Below, piece after piece: positions 8,476 to 17,120 of a stretch of 64,000 bases of DNA. The stretch comes from Agromyces salentinus. Its GTDB lineage: Bacteria; Actinomycetota; Actinomycetes; Actinomycetales; Microbacteriaceae. The notes below the pieces were generated by a model. The model worked only from the letters and a program-made list of their open reading frames with translations, did not search any database and had not been told where the DNA came from. The translations under genes and the position numbers were made by a program. Location: contig NZ_WBIR01000007.1 in NCBI RefSeq assembly GCF_009749395.1, positions 1 to 64,000 of the forward strand, in the 5' to 3' direction. Numbering within the stretch: position 1 is the stretch's first letter; every line of letters begins with the position of its first letter.

Positions 8476-9603
8476 CTACTCGGCGGAGCGGCCCTCGGCG
8501 GCGGCATCCGCCCGGTCCTGCGCCGCGACGGCACGGAACGCCGCGAGGTCCGCGTCGACATCCGCCTCGGCGTCGGCTGTGAGGAGCTCGCGCACGCGCG
8601 GGACGACCTGCGTGGCGTACCGCTCGATGCTGCCCATGATGGCCTCGTGCGAGAGGCCGCCGTTCGAGACCTTCAGGTCGAAGCGGGTCGCGCCCGTGAC
8701 CCGCATGGCCTCGGCGATGCGCTGCGCCACGGGCTCGGGCTCCCCGGCGTAGAGCGCGCCGCGCGCGGCCTCGTCCTCGAAGTGCGCCCGGCTCGTGGGG
8801 CCCCAGCCGCGCTCCTGCCCGATCTTGTTCATCATGGCCTCGTAGTGCGGCCAGAGCGTGTCGAGCGCCTCCGACCGGCTGTCGGCGAGGAAGCCGGGCG
8901 AGTGGATCGCGACGGGCTGCGGCTCGTGGCCGAACTGGTCGAGCGCGCGACGATAGAGGTCGGCGAGCGGGGCGAACCGCGCAGCGCTCCCGCCGATGAT
9001 CGCGAGCACGAGCGGCAGTCCGTAGTGCGCGGCACGCACGACCGACTCGGGGCTCCCGCCGACGCCGATCCAGGTCTTGAGGCGACCGTGCTCGACCGGC
9101 GGGAAGACCCGCTGGTTCTCGAGCGCGGGGCGCAGCTCGCCCGACCAGGTGACCGGCTCCTGCGGCAGCAACGCGGCGAAGAGGTTGAGCTTCTCCTCGA
9201 AGAGCTCCTGGTACTGGTTCAGGTCGTAGCCGAAGAGCGGGAACGACTCGATGAAGGAACCGCGACCGAGGATCACCTCGGCACGGCCGTTCGAGAGCCC
9301 GTCGAGCGTCGCGAAGCGCTGGAAGACGCGCACGGGGTCGTCGCTGCTCAACACGGTGACCGCTGAGCCGAGGTGGATGCGCTCGGTGCGGGCCGCGATC
9401 GCGGCGAGCACGACCTCGGGAGCGGAGACCGCGAATTCGTGCCGGTGGTGCTCGCCGACGCCGAAGAAGTCGAGTCCGAGGCGGTCCGCGAGCACGCCCT
9501 CCTCGACCACGTTGCGCAGCACCTGGGCGTGTGTCAGCTTCGCGCCGGATGCGTCGAGGGTGACGTCGCCGAACGTGTCGATGCCGAACTCGTAGTGGGT
9601 CAT
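8476..9603 (-). CDS. LLM-class flavin-dependent oxidoreductase
   Basis: 375 residues with a bacterial luciferase-like TIM barrel: ADRLGLDFFGVGEHHRHEF near residue 55, ILGRGSFIESFPLFGYDL in the middle and IGVGGSPESVVRAAHYGLPL. Members use FMNH2 or F420H2, but the substrate is unknown. ATG 9603 is chosen because a GGAGGCGGAG Shine-Dalgarno region precedes it; the nine codons upstream are not conserved-looking. It is divergent from the F420/NADP-like gene at 9786, so the two may share a regulatory region and possibly redox chemistry. Confidence 0.85.
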   Translation of the reverse strand: MTHYEFGIDTFGDVTLDASGAKLTHAQVLRNVVEEGVLADRLGLDFFGVGEHHRHEFAVSAPEVVLAAIAARTERIHLGSAVTVLSSDDPVRVFQRFATLDGLSNGRAEVILGRGSFIESFPLFGYDLNQYQELFEEKLNLFAALLPQEPVTWSGELRPALENQRVFPPVEHGRLKTWIGVGGSPESVVRAAHYGLPLVLAIIGGSAARFAPLADLYRRALDQFGHEPQPVAIHSPGFLADSRSEALDTLWPHYEAMMNKIGQERGWGPTSRAHFEDEAARGALYAGEPEPVAQRIAEAMRVTGATRFDLKVSNGGLSHEAIMGSIERYATQVVPRVRELLTADAEADVDADLAAFRAVAAQDRADAAAEGRSAE

Positions 9604-9785
9604 GCTCCGCCTCCGTCGTGACGCACACATCCGTATGCGTTCGCATGGGTTGAACCGGGTCCGTGCCGATGCTATTCCCCCGCGTCACGAACGCCGGGGA
9701 ATGCGACATCCGATCGGTCGGTTGACCTTGATGCACACGCATGGAACCTCCGGCACGATGGAGGCGCGCGCGCGAGAATGGAGTG

Positions 9786-10445
9786 ATGGACGTGGCAGAC
9801 CGGCCGACGATCGGCATCTTCGGGGCGGGCAAGGTGGGCACCGCCCTCGCCCGCCTGCTCGTGGGCGCCGGCTACGACGTCGTCATGGCGGGTTCGCCGC
9901 GACAGACCGCCCTCTCGCTGCTCGTCTCGGTGGTCGCACCGGGGGCCCGGGTCGGCACGCCCGACGAGCTGGTCGCGCACGCCGACGTCATCATCGTCGC
10001 GGTGCCGTTCGGCAAGGCCGCCTCGGTGCCCTGGGAGGACTTCGACGGGCGCATCGTCGTCGATGCGATGAACTACTGGCCACCGGTCGACGGCCACATC
10101 GCCGAGGTCGACGCCGACGAGCGGTCCACGAGCGAGATGATGGCGGCGCGCAATCCGAAGGCCCGCGTCGTGAAGTCCCTGAACCACGTCGGCTACCACG
10201 AGATGGAGGACGACAGCATGGACGCCGGTTCGCCGCTGCGTCGTGCCATGGCCGTCGCGGGCGACGACCCCGAGGCACGCGCGGCGCTCGCCCGCATCAT
10301 CGACGACCTCGGCTTCGACCCGGTCGACGGCGGCCCGCTCGTCAACGGTCGGGCGCTCGAGCCCGGCCATCCGGCCTTCGGGCGCGAACTCGGCGCCGCC
10401 GAGCTCAGCGCGCTCGTGACCCCCAGCGCCGACCTCGCCGCCTGA
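9786..10445 (+). CDS. NAD(P)-binding protein, F420:NADP oxidoreductase-like
   Basis: 219 residues. The Rossmann signature GIFGAGKVGTALARLLVGAGYDV is at the N-terminus, followed by ADVIIVAVPFGK and a VDAMNYWPP segment typical of the F420-dependent NADP reductase / YedZ-like branch. It probably binds NADP in the cytoplasm. The late part lacks clear specificity signals. The box GAGAAT (9774-9779), six nt before ATG 9786, favours this leaderless start; a GTG at 9792 with better spacing to GGAG is the alternative. The divergent partner is an LLM flavin enzyme, a pairing consistent with flavin/deazaflavin metabolism but only inferred. Confidence 0.75.
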   Translation: MDVADRPTIGIFGAGKVGTALARLLVGAGYDVVMAGSPRQTALSLLVSVVAPGARVGTPDELVAHADVIIVAVPFGKAASVPWEDFDGRIVVDAMNYWPPVDGHIAEVDADERSTSEMMAARNPKARVVKSLNHVGYHEMEDDSMDAGSPLRRAMAVAGDDPEARAALARIIDDLGFDPVDGGPLVNGRALEPGHPAFGRELGAAELSALVTPSADLAA

Positions 10446-10512
10446 CCCTCCGCGGCGGTCGGCGTACGCTGGCACCGTACGGCCGAGGGCCGGCCGCATG
10501 GAGGGGCCCACC

Positions 10513-11211
10513 ATGGCGACGGATGCCGCGGCGCTGGTCGCCGCGCTCGAGGAGATGGCCACGCCGGCGGAGCGCGAGAAGTACACGCGGTACTTCCCGC
10601 CCGACGACTCCGCGCCGTTCATCGGGGTGCGCATGGGCACGGTGTTCGAGCTCGCGAAGACGGCCCTCGACCTCCCCGTCGCCGAGCTGGAGACCCTGCT
10701 CGACGTGCCCACGCACGAGGTGCGTGCGCTCGCCTGCAGCATCATGGGCAAGTCCGCCGCCCATCGCCGCACGACGGAGGAACGACGTGGCGAGCTGTAC
10801 GAGCTCTTCCTGCGCCGGCACGACCGCATCGACCAGTGGGACCTCGTCGATCTCGCAGCGCGGGACGTCGTGGGCGGCTGGCTGCTCGACCGCGATCGGG
10901 AGCCGCTCCGCCGGCTCGCGGCATCCGACCGCTGGCCCGAGCGCCGCACTGCGCTCGTCGCGACCTTCGCGTTCCTCCGCAGGCGTCAGCTGGACGACGC
11001 GTTCACGATCGCCGAGCTGCTCGCCGACGACGACGAGCCGTACGTCGCGAAGGCCCTCGGCTGGGTCCTCCGCGCCGCGGGCGACCTCGACCGTGAGCGC
11101 CTGACGCTGTTCCTCGAGCGACGGGCCCCGTCGATGCCGCGGGTCGCCCTGCGCGCCGCCGTCGAGCACTACGACAAGCCGGATCGGGCGCGCATCCTCG
11201 CGCTGCGCTGA
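10513..11211 (+). CDS. DNA alkylation repair protein, AlkD-like
   Basis: 232 residues, almost entirely alpha-helical HEAT-like repeats: VPTHEVRALACSIMGK, NWDLVDL-type IDQWDLVDLAARDVVGGWL and a WPERRTALVATFAFLRRRQ repeat, matching the AlkD family that excises bulky or alkylated bases without base flipping. The catalytic acidic residue region DQWDLVD is present. The start ATG 10513 has GGAGGGG about nine nt upstream. A TACGCT box lies near 10465. It is convergent with the DHA2 transporter 20 nt downstream. Confidence 0.83.
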   Translation: MATDAAALVAALEEMATPAEREKYTRYFPPDDSAPFIGVRMGTVFELAKTALDLPVAELETLLDVPTHEVRALACSIMGKSAAHRRTTEERRGELYELFLRRHDRIDQWDLVDLAARDVVGGWLLDRDREPLRRLAASDRWPERRTALVATFAFLRRRQLDDAFTIAELLADDDEPYVAKALGWVLRAAGDLDRERLTLFLERRAPSMPRVALRAAVEHYDKPDRARILALR

Positions 11212-11231
11212 GGGATGGGCCGCCGCTCGGG

Positions 11232-12737
11232 TCAGGAGGTCGGGCGGACGTCGGGTTCCTCGTCGTCGTCGTCCGACGCGCGACGCCGGCGCCTGGACCC
11301 CAGGTCGGCCACGCCGATGGCGAACGCCGCGGCGACCAGCACGGCGACGGCGAGCATGCCGTAGCCGTACGCGTGGTGGTAGACCTCGAGGTCGGGGTCT
11401 CCCCCGGACTCCCGGTAGATCGTCGAGTAGAACAACGACAGCGTGACCGCCGTGCCGATGGCCGTGCCGATGCGCTGGCCGAGCTGCCCGACCGAGCCGG
11501 CGAGGCCGCCCTGCCGTACCGGGATGTCCATGAGCGTCAGCGTCTGGTTCGGCGAGACGACGAGGCCGCCGCCGGCTCCCGCGATCGCCATCGCGCCCGC
11601 CATGGCCCAGGGGGTCACCGCGGCCGGCGTCGTGATGGCGACGAGCACGAGCAGGCCGATGCCGATGAGCAGCAGCACGAGGCCGCCCACGACGAGCGGT
11701 CGGCCCAGGCGGTTCACGAGGGTGCCGCCCACCCACGAGCTCAGCGCGCTGACGAGTGCGAAGCCGATGCTCACCATGCCCGCGTAGACGGCCTCGAGTC
11801 CGAGTCCGTCCTGCAGGTAGAGGGTCGTGAGCAGGAACATCGACGGCATGGCGGCGAAGTACACGCTGGCCAAGGAGATGCCATTGCGGAACGAGGCGAC
11901 CCGGAACAGGGTGAGCGGCACGAGCGGCTGCCGACCGGATGCCGCGTACCGCTGCTCCCACGCGAGGAAGGCGGTCAATGCCAGCACGAAGATCACGAGC
12001 ACCCACCAGCGAGCCGGATTGTCGCTCGGAGAGCCCGTCGTGAACAGGAACGGCCACATGAGCGCGAGCACGGTCACCGCGAACAGCCCGAGCCCGACGG
12101 GGTCGAGTGAGAGCGGCTCCTTCGAGGGACGGCGCGTCACCGGCAGGAACCAGATGGCCAGCACGAGCGCGATGATCACGAGCGGCACGTTGATGAGGAA
12201 GATGCCCCGCCAGCCGTCCTCCGGGCCGCCGATGGCGATCATGAGTCCGCCGAGCGTGGGGCCGAAGGCGGTGGCGAGACCGATGACCGCGCCGAAGAGG
12301 CCGAACGCCTTGCCGCGCTCGGGTCCCCGGAAGAGCTCCTGGATGATGCCGAGGACCTGCGGCATCTGGATGCCGGCCGCCACCCCCTGCAGGAGGCGTG
12401 CGACGAGCAGTACCGTGATGTTCGGCGCGAGCGCCGCGACGAGGCTCGTGACGAGGAACAGGCTCAGGCCGACCACGAAGAGGGTCTTCCGCGACCGCTG
12501 GTCGCCGATGCGCCCGGAGGGCACGAGCGTGAGGCCGAAGGTGAGGACGTAGCCGGCGACGATGAGCTGCAGTTGCGTGGCGGAGGCGTCGAACGCCGCC
12601 TCGATCGACGGGAGCCCCACGTTGACCTTGGAGAGATCGAGGATGGTGAGGGCGGCGACGCCCGCACAGATCCAGTAGGCGCGCCAGCGATGGGCCTCGG
12701 AGACGGGGATGGACCTGGTGGCCGGTTGCTGCGTCAT
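11232..12737 (-). CDS. DHA2-family MFS multidrug-type transporter
   Basis: 501 residues, about 14 transmembrane helices, with the DHA2 signatures RLLQGVAAGIQMPQ (motif C region) and GRIGDQRSRKTLFVVG (motif A loop). The C-terminus is a short Arg run followed by an acidic DDDDEEPD tail in the cytoplasm. DHA2 proteins export drugs or lipophilic cations using the proton gradient. The start is ATG 12737, with TAGTCT seven nt upstream (12745-12750) and only a weak Shine-Dalgarno sequence. The open frame continuing upstream runs through the tRNA-Ala gene and is spurious. Confidence 0.88.
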   Translation of the reverse strand: MTQQPATRSIPVSEAHRWRAYWICAGVAALTILDLSKVNVGLPSIEAAFDASATQLQLIVAGYVLTFGLTLVPSGRIGDQRSRKTLFVVGLSLFLVTSLVAALAPNITVLLVARLLQGVAAGIQMPQVLGIIQELFRGPERGKAFGLFGAVIGLATAFGPTLGGLMIAIGGPEDGWRGIFLINVPLVIIALVLAIWFLPVTRRPSKEPLSLDPVGLGLFAVTVLALMWPFLFTTGSPSDNPARWWVLVIFVLALTAFLAWEQRYAASGRQPLVPLTLFRVASFRNGISLASVYFAAMPSMFLLTTLYLQDGLGLEAVYAGMVSIGFALVSALSSWVGGTLVNRLGRPLVVGGLVLLLIGIGLLVLVAITTPAAVTPWAMAGAMAIAGAGGGLVVSPNQTLTLMDIPVRQGGLAGSVGQLGQRIGTAIGTAVTLSLFYSTIYRESGGDPDLEVYHHAYGYGMLAVAVLVAAAFAIGVADLGSRRRRRASDDDDEEPDVRPTS

Positions 12738-12839
12738 CCCTGCCAGACTATGCCCGGCCCCTCGCGAAGGCGAGACACGACGGGCGGCACCGACGAGTCG
12801 GCGGCGATGCGCGAGAGCGAGACGGATCGCGGGAACAGG

Positions 12840-12863
12840 AAAGGCCGGCTTTCGCCGGCCTTT
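12840..12863 (-). terminator. Terminator hairpin after tRNA-Ala
   Basis: A perfect 10-bp inverted repeat (AAAGGCCGGC / GCCGGCCTTT) with a GAAA tetraloop on the minus strand, ending in T residues. It lies directly downstream of the tRNA-Ala gene and ahead of the transporter gene. Confidence 0.85.
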
Positions 12864-12871
12864 CACGCTGC

Positions 12872-12947
12872 TGGTGGACCCAGGGGGATTCGAACCCCCG
12901 ACCTTCTCATTGCGAACGAGACGCGCTACCAACTGCGCCATGGGCCC
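12872..12947 (-). tRNA. tRNA-Ala(CGC)
   Basis: A full cloverleaf on the minus strand: acceptor GGGCCCA/TGGGTCC, D-stem GCGC/GCGC, anticodon loop TTCGCAA with anticodon CGC, and T-arm GGGGG-TTCGAAT-CCCCC. The 3' CCA is encoded. It reads GCG codons, the dominant alanine class in this GC-rich genome. A terminator hairpin follows. Confidence 0.96.
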
Positions 12948-13005
12948 GAGCGAGTACGAGCCTATCATCCCGAAAGCGGTGGTTCGAACCACCGCCGAGC
13001 GCCCG

Positions 13006-13989
13006 TCAGCCGGCCTGGCGGCGCCGTCGGAGCACGGTGTCGAGGTCGTCGAAACGCCGCTGCGGCGCCCCCACGACGCCCATGCGCGCGTACGGGCTCA
13101 CGGGCTCGGGTGCGGCCTCCTCGCGCGTCGGCTCAGGCGCTGCCGCCGCCGGGACGATGCTCGGCATCGGCGTTGCGAGCTCGTCGATCCGCCTGGCCCG
13201 CTCGGCCTCGAGCGCGAGGCGCTGCAGTTCGGCGGCGGCCTCGATGGACGCCATCGCGGTCGCGGCGATCGTGCCGCGCGAGAGCGTCAGCGGGCGAGGC
13301 AGCGGCTGCGGGACCCAGCCCTCGGGCGCGGCATCCGGTTCGGCGAACTCGACCGGCTCGAACGCCTGCGACACGACGGGCGCCGCGACGTGCACGGCGG
13401 GACGGGCGACGCGGATGCGCGCGAGCGCCACGAGGGCGCCGAGCGCGGCGAGGAGCACCGCACCGCCCGTGATGAGCACGGACACGGCGGTGGCGACCGG
13501 GGCGAACCCCAGCAGGACGACGCCCGCGACGGCGGTGAGGAGGCCGACCAGCAGCGCGAGCGAGCACAGGGCCCGCCGCCGCCGGAGCACCTTCAGGCTG
13601 GTGGCACGGACAGGCGCGTCGACGACCGCGATCGGCTCGGTCGGCGCGGCGACGCTCGCGACGAGGTCTGCTGCGGCATCCGCCGCCGTCTGCGCCGCGC
13701 GACGCTCGGCGATCGCGAGCCGCTCACTGGCCTGCTCGCTCAGGCGGGCCGCACGCTCCTGCTCCCGCAGCACGCGCTGCTGGGCCGCGACCTGCCGCGC
13801 CGTCGCCTCGATGACGACCGGCTCGGGCGTCTCCGCGGTCTCGGCGAGGATGCGCAGCGTCTGCTGGAGCCGGACCGCGTTGCGCTCCGTGGCGACGTAC
13901 TGACGGCGGCTGAGCCAGATGGGCATGAGGTACGCGAGCCACAATGCCGCAGCCACCGCCACGAGCAGTCCCCCACCGATCACGCCCAT
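13006..13989 (-). CDS. GlpR-like (Rv0996-type) membrane protein
   Basis: 327 residues: an N-terminal membrane helix (about 4-24, ending LPIWL-like MPIWLSRRQYVATERNAVR), a long Ala/Glu/Arg-rich coiled region (60-110), two adjacent hydrophobic helices (about 138-185) and a Pro/Ala-rich tail. The gene order galU–RimJ-like–this gene matches mycobacterial Rv0993–Rv0995–Rv0996, whose last member is the GlpR division/elongation receptor described in corynebacteria. The sequence itself is poorly conserved, so the call rests on topology and context. TAGCGT (13996-14001), six nt before the ATG, suggests a separate leaderless promoter. Confidence 0.6.
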   Translation of the reverse strand: MGVIGGGLLVAVAAALWLAYLMPIWLSRRQYVATERNAVRLQQTLRILAETAETPEPVVIEATARQVAAQQRVLREQERAARLSEQASERLAIAERRAAQTAADAAADLVASVAAPTEPIAVVDAPVRATSLKVLRRRRALCSLALLVGLLTAVAGVVLLGFAPVATAVSVLITGGAVLLAALGALVALARIRVARPAVHVAAPVVSQAFEPVEFAEPDAAPEGWVPQPLPRPLTLSRGTIAATAMASIEAAAELQRLALEAERARRIDELATPMPSIVPAAAAPEPTREEAAPEPVSPYARMGVVGAPQRRFDDLDTVLRRRRQAG

Positions 13990-14040
13990 GCGACAACGCT
14001 AGGACACGTGCGACGGATGAGTCGACCCGGCCCGGGCGTG

Positions 14041-14703
14041 TCAGCGATCTGCTATCCTCAGCGGCTGCGCGGCCGCGACGAGATCCTCGGGATGGATCCG
14101 AGCGGCCTCGGTCGGCGCCCGTCCGTCGCGCCAGCGCCGGAGCACGCCGCCCGGCACCTCCTCGGCGACGAGCGCGAACGCGAAGTGGTCGCACCACTGG
14201 CCGTCGATGTGGATGAAGCGCCGGCGCAGGCCCTCGTAACGGAAGCCCAGCTTCTCGACCACGCGCAGCGACGGCCCATTCTCGGGGCGGATGCAGATCT
14301 CCATGCGGTGCAGGCGGAGGGTCCTGAAGCAGTAGTCCGTCGCCAGCGCGACCGCGGTCGGGGTGATGCCCCGACCGGCGGCCCCCTGGGCCACCCAGTA
14401 GCCGATCGAGGCCGACGAGAGCGAGCCGTGGGTGATCGACGAGACGTTCATCTGGCCGACGATGGCGCCGTCGACCTCGATGAGGAACGGGAGCGCCGTG
14501 CCGTTGCGGGCATGAGCGAGCAGGTTCCGGATGCTGGCCCGCGCGTCGATCACCGTGCCGCCGCCGGGATACGTCGCCTCCCAGCGCCGGAGCCATGCCC
14601 GGTTCTCGAGCAGCACGCGTTCGAGCGCCTTCGCATCACGCGCCCGGATGGGGCGCACGATGATGTCACCGTCGCGCAGGGTCGGGATCCCGGCGGCGGA
14701 CAT
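14041..14703 (-). CDS. RimJ/RimL-type GNAT N-acetyltransferase
   Basis: 220 residues. It has the GNAT pattern IVRPIRARDAKALERVL at the start, a central GYWVAQGAAGRGITPTAV (the acetyl-CoA-binding R/Q-x-x-G-x-G/A loop) and LHRMEICIRPENGPSLRVVEKLGF, typical of RimJ/RimL acetyltransferases that modify N-terminal amino groups of ribosomal or other proteins. It starts 2 nt after galU stops, so the two should be co-transcribed. The target protein is unknown. In mycobacteria the orthologous position is Rv0995. Confidence 0.88.
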   Translation of the reverse strand: MSAAGIPTLRDGDIIVRPIRARDAKALERVLLENRAWLRRWEATYPGGGTVIDARASIRNLLAHARNGTALPFLIEVDGAIVGQMNVSSITHGSLSSASIGYWVAQGAAGRGITPTAVALATDYCFRTLRLHRMEICIRPENGPSLRVVEKLGFRYEGLRRRFIHIDGQWCDHFAFALVAEEVPGGVLRRWRDGRAPTEAARIHPEDLVAAAQPLRIADR

Positions 14704-14705
14704 GG

Positions 14706-15605
14706 TCAGTCGCGCCCGAGGCCGGCGACGTACTCGACGAGCCAGGGCTTGAGGTCGGGACCGAGGTCGTCGCGATCGGCCGCCAATTGGATGACGGCCT
14801 TGATGTAGTCGAGCTTGTCCCCCGTGTCGTATCGGCGGCCGCGGAAGATCACCCCGAAGACGCCGCCCGTCCCCTCGACGTCGGCGGCCATCTCCATGAG
14901 GGCGTCGGTGAGCTGGATCTCTCCGCCCTTGCCCGGCTGGGTGTGCTCGAGCACGTCGAAGACCTCGGGCTTCAGCACGTAGCGGCCGATCACGGCGTAG
15001 TTCGACGGCGCCACCTCCTTCGCCGGCTTCTCGACGAGCCCCGTGATGCGGACCACGTCGTCCTCGTCGGTCGCCTCGACGGCCGCTGCGCCGTAGAGGT
15101 GGATGCTGTCGGGGTCGACCTCGAGCAGCGCGACGATCGAGGCGTCGCGGGAGACCTGCTCCTCGAGCATGCGGGAGAGCAGGATGTCGCGGGCGTCGAT
15201 GATGTCGTCGCCGAGGAGCACCGCGAACGGCTCGCGACCGACGTGCATCTTCGCGCGCAGCACGGCGTGCCCGAGCCCCAGCGGGTCGCCCTGGCGGACG
15301 TAGTGCATGTCGGCCAGGTCGGTCGACTCGTTCACCTTCTCCAGCTTGGCGGTGTCGCCCTTGGCCGCGAGGGTCGCCTCGAGTTCGGCGACGCGGTCGA
15401 AGTGGTTCTCGAGGGCGTTCTTGTTGCGCCCGGTGACCATCAGGACATCGGTCAACCCGGCCTCGACGGCCTCCTCGACCACGTACTGGATCGCGGGCTT
15501 GTCCACGACGGGCAGCATCTCCTTCGGCATCGCCTTGGTCGCAGGGAGGAATCGGGTGCCGAGGCCCGCCGCCGGGATCACGGCCTTGGTGATGCGTACA
15601 GTCAT
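14706..15605 (-). CDS. galU: UTP–glucose-1-phosphate uridylyltransferase
   Basis: 299 residues, full length for GalU. The nucleotide-binding loop AVIPAAGLGTRFLPATKAMPKEMLP begins at residue 8, and GLGHAVLRAK, VLLGDDII, EKPAKEVAPSNYAVIGRY and RYDTGDKLDY are all present. It makes UDP-glucose for cell-envelope glycans, trehalose and other glucosides. TACGCT lies seven nt upstream of the ATG (15613-15618), indicating a leaderless transcript. It is divergent from the formyltetrahydrofolate cyclo-ligase gene and followed at 2 nt by the RimJ-like gene. Confidence 0.96.
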   Translation of the reverse strand: MTVRITKAVIPAAGLGTRFLPATKAMPKEMLPVVDKPAIQYVVEEAVEAGLTDVLMVTGRNKNALENHFDRVAELEATLAAKGDTAKLEKVNESTDLADMHYVRQGDPLGLGHAVLRAKMHVGREPFAVLLGDDIIDARDILLSRMLEEQVSRDASIVALLEVDPDSIHLYGAAAVEATDEDDVVRITGLVEKPAKEVAPSNYAVIGRYVLKPEVFDVLEHTQPGKGGEIQLTDALMEMAADVEGTGGVFGVIFRGRRYDTGDKLDYIKAVIQLAADRDDLGPDLKPWLVEYVAGLGRD

Positions 15606-15676
15606 GCGCTTCAGCGTATCCGGACGGGCGGCCCCGCGCAGGCCCGCCTCAGCAGGACGGCCCTAGGATGAGTGCC

Positions 15677-16255
15677 ATGTCCGACGATCCGTCCGTCCAG
15701 AAGCGGATTCTGCGCGCCGAGCTCCGCGAACGCCGCCAGAACATGCCGGAGCACGAGCGTCGCATCGCCACCGAGGGCTTCACGGCCCGCCTGGAGGAAC
15801 TCGTCGGATCCACGGATGCCGCATCCCTCTCGTGCTACCTGTCGATGCCGAGCGAGCCCGACACGCGGCCGTTCGTCGAGTGGGCCGAGGCCCGTGGCAT
15901 CCGCGTGCTCTTCCCGGTCACGCGCGAGGACGGACTGCTCGACTGGACCATCGGCGAGAGCGAGGACGAGATCCTCGGCCTGCACGGCACGCCGGAGGCG
16001 GTGGGAGAACTCCTCGGCCCGATGGCCATCAACGACGTCGACCTGATCGTCGTTCCGGCGGCCGCGGTGGACTCGACGGGCATGCGATTGGGCTGGGGCC
16101 GGGGCTATTTCGACAAGACCCTCGGTTCGATGGGAAAATGTCCTCCGGTGTACGCCGTGGTGTTCGACAGCGAGTTCGTCGAAGAGGTCCCACGCGAGGT
16201 GCACGACCAGCCGGTCAACGGCGTCGTCACCCCGACGCGCATCCACGCGTTCTAG
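15677..16255 (+). CDS. 5-formyltetrahydrofolate cyclo-ligase
   Basis: 192 residues from ATG 15677. The family signature GMRLGWGRGYFDKTL lies near residue 134 and the basic N-terminal KRILRAELRERRQ near residue 11. The enzyme converts 5-formyl-THF to 5,10-methenyl-THF with ATP. Two ATGs are possible: ATG 15668 lies inside TAGGAT (15664-15669), whereas ATG 15677 is seven nt downstream of that box, so the second is preferred as a leaderless start. Its position opposite galU and before FmdB/mscL is the usual actinobacterial order. Confidence 0.93.
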   Translation: MSDDPSVQKRILRAELRERRQNMPEHERRIATEGFTARLEELVGSTDAASLSCYLSMPSEPDTRPFVEWAEARGIRVLFPVTREDGLLDWTIGESEDEILGLHGTPEAVGELLGPMAINDVDLIVVPAAAVDSTGMRLGWGRGYFDKTLGSMGKCPPVYAVVFDSEFVEEVPREVHDQPVNGVVTPTRIHAF

Positions 16256-16286
16256 CAGCGATGCACCTCCGAACCGAGAGAGCTCC

Positions 16287-16598
16287 ATGCCCACCTATTC
16301 CTACCGTTGCACCGCGTGCGACAACGCCTTCGACATCCACCAGGCCTTCAGCGACGACACGCTGACGGTCTGCGAGGCCTGCGGCGGCCCGCTGCGCAAG
16401 CTCTTCAACACGATCGGCGTGACCTTCAACGGGTCGGGCTTCTACCGAACGGATTCCCGTGCCGGCGCGTCCGGCGGGTCGTCGGGTGGCGGGTCGAAGG
16501 GCGGATCGGGCACGTCGTCGTCGGGTTCTGCCCCGGCGAAGGCGGGGGGCTCGTCGTCGAGTTCGTCTTCGGGCGGCTCCACCGCTAGCGTGGCGTAG
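16287..16598 (+). CDS. FmdB-family zinc ribbon protein
   Basis: 103 residues. The first 50 form a zinc ribbon with ligands Cys8, Cys11, Cys29 and Cys32 (MPTYSYRCTAC, CEACGG), followed by FNGSGFYRTD and a Gly/Ser-rich disordered tail. FmdB-type proteins are small regulators or accessory factors of unclear role; the mycobacterial equivalent (Rv0991c) has been described as a redox-sensitive chaperone. It follows the cyclo-ligase by 31 nt and precedes mscL by 29 nt. Confidence 0.92.
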   Translation: MPTYSYRCTACDNAFDIHQAFSDDTLTVCEACGGPLRKLFNTIGVTFNGSGFYRTDSRAGASGGSSGGGSKGGSGTSSSGSAPAKAGGSSSSSSSGGSTASVA

Positions 16599-16627
16599 AC
16601 CTGATCGATGCGACAGCAGGGGGCGAC

Positions 16628-17065
16628 GTGCTGAAGGGTTTCAAGGAGTTCATCCTCCGGGGCAACGTGATCGAGCTGGCCGTCGCGGTCGTGATCGGCA
16701 CGGCGTTCACGGCCGTGGTGACCTCCATCGTGAACAACCTGATCAACCCGCTGATCAGCGCAGTCTTCCGCGCCGACAGCCTCGACACGGCGTTGGTCGC
16801 CGAGATTCCGACACTCGACGGCGGCACTTCCGACGTCAAGTTCGGCGCCGTGCTCGGCGCGATCATCACGTTCATCACCGTCGCGGCGGTCGTCTACTTC
16901 GTCTTCGTCCTCCCGATGAACACTCTCAAGGAGCGCGCGGAGGCCAAGCGCAAGGCCGGCGAGCCCGACCCGGACGAACCTGAGTCGGAGCTCACCCTGC
17001 TGTCGGAGATCCGCGACCTGCTCGCCGAGCGGCCCACGGGCGACACACACCAACCCAGGCACTGA
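16628..17065 (+). CDS. mscL: Large-conductance mechanosensitive channel MscL
   Basis: 145 residues. It has the MscL amphipathic N-terminus (LKGFKEFILRGNVIELAVAVVIG), a first transmembrane helix, a periplasmic-type loop, a second helix (GAIITFITVAAVVYFVFVLP) and a cytoplasmic helix ending SELTLLSEIRDLLA. It opens under membrane tension to release solutes during hypo-osmotic shock. The start is GTG. It is the last gene of the plus-strand run that begins with the cyclo-ligase. Confidence 0.95.
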   Translation: MLKGFKEFILRGNVIELAVAVVIGTAFTAVVTSIVNNLINPLISAVFRADSLDTALVAEIPTLDGGTSDVKFGAVLGAIITFITVAAVVYFVFVLPMNTLKERAEAKRKAGEPDPDEPESELTLLSEIRDLLAERPTGDTHQPRH

Positions 17066-17120
17066 CCCCGCGTCGATGGAGGGCCCGTCGCCCAGGGCGG
17101 GCGCTGCGTCGAGCAACGGC

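Noticed and set aside
12737..12992. N-terminal extension of the DHA2 transporter
   Set aside because: This frame passes through the tRNA-Ala gene and its terminator; the transporter starts at 12737.
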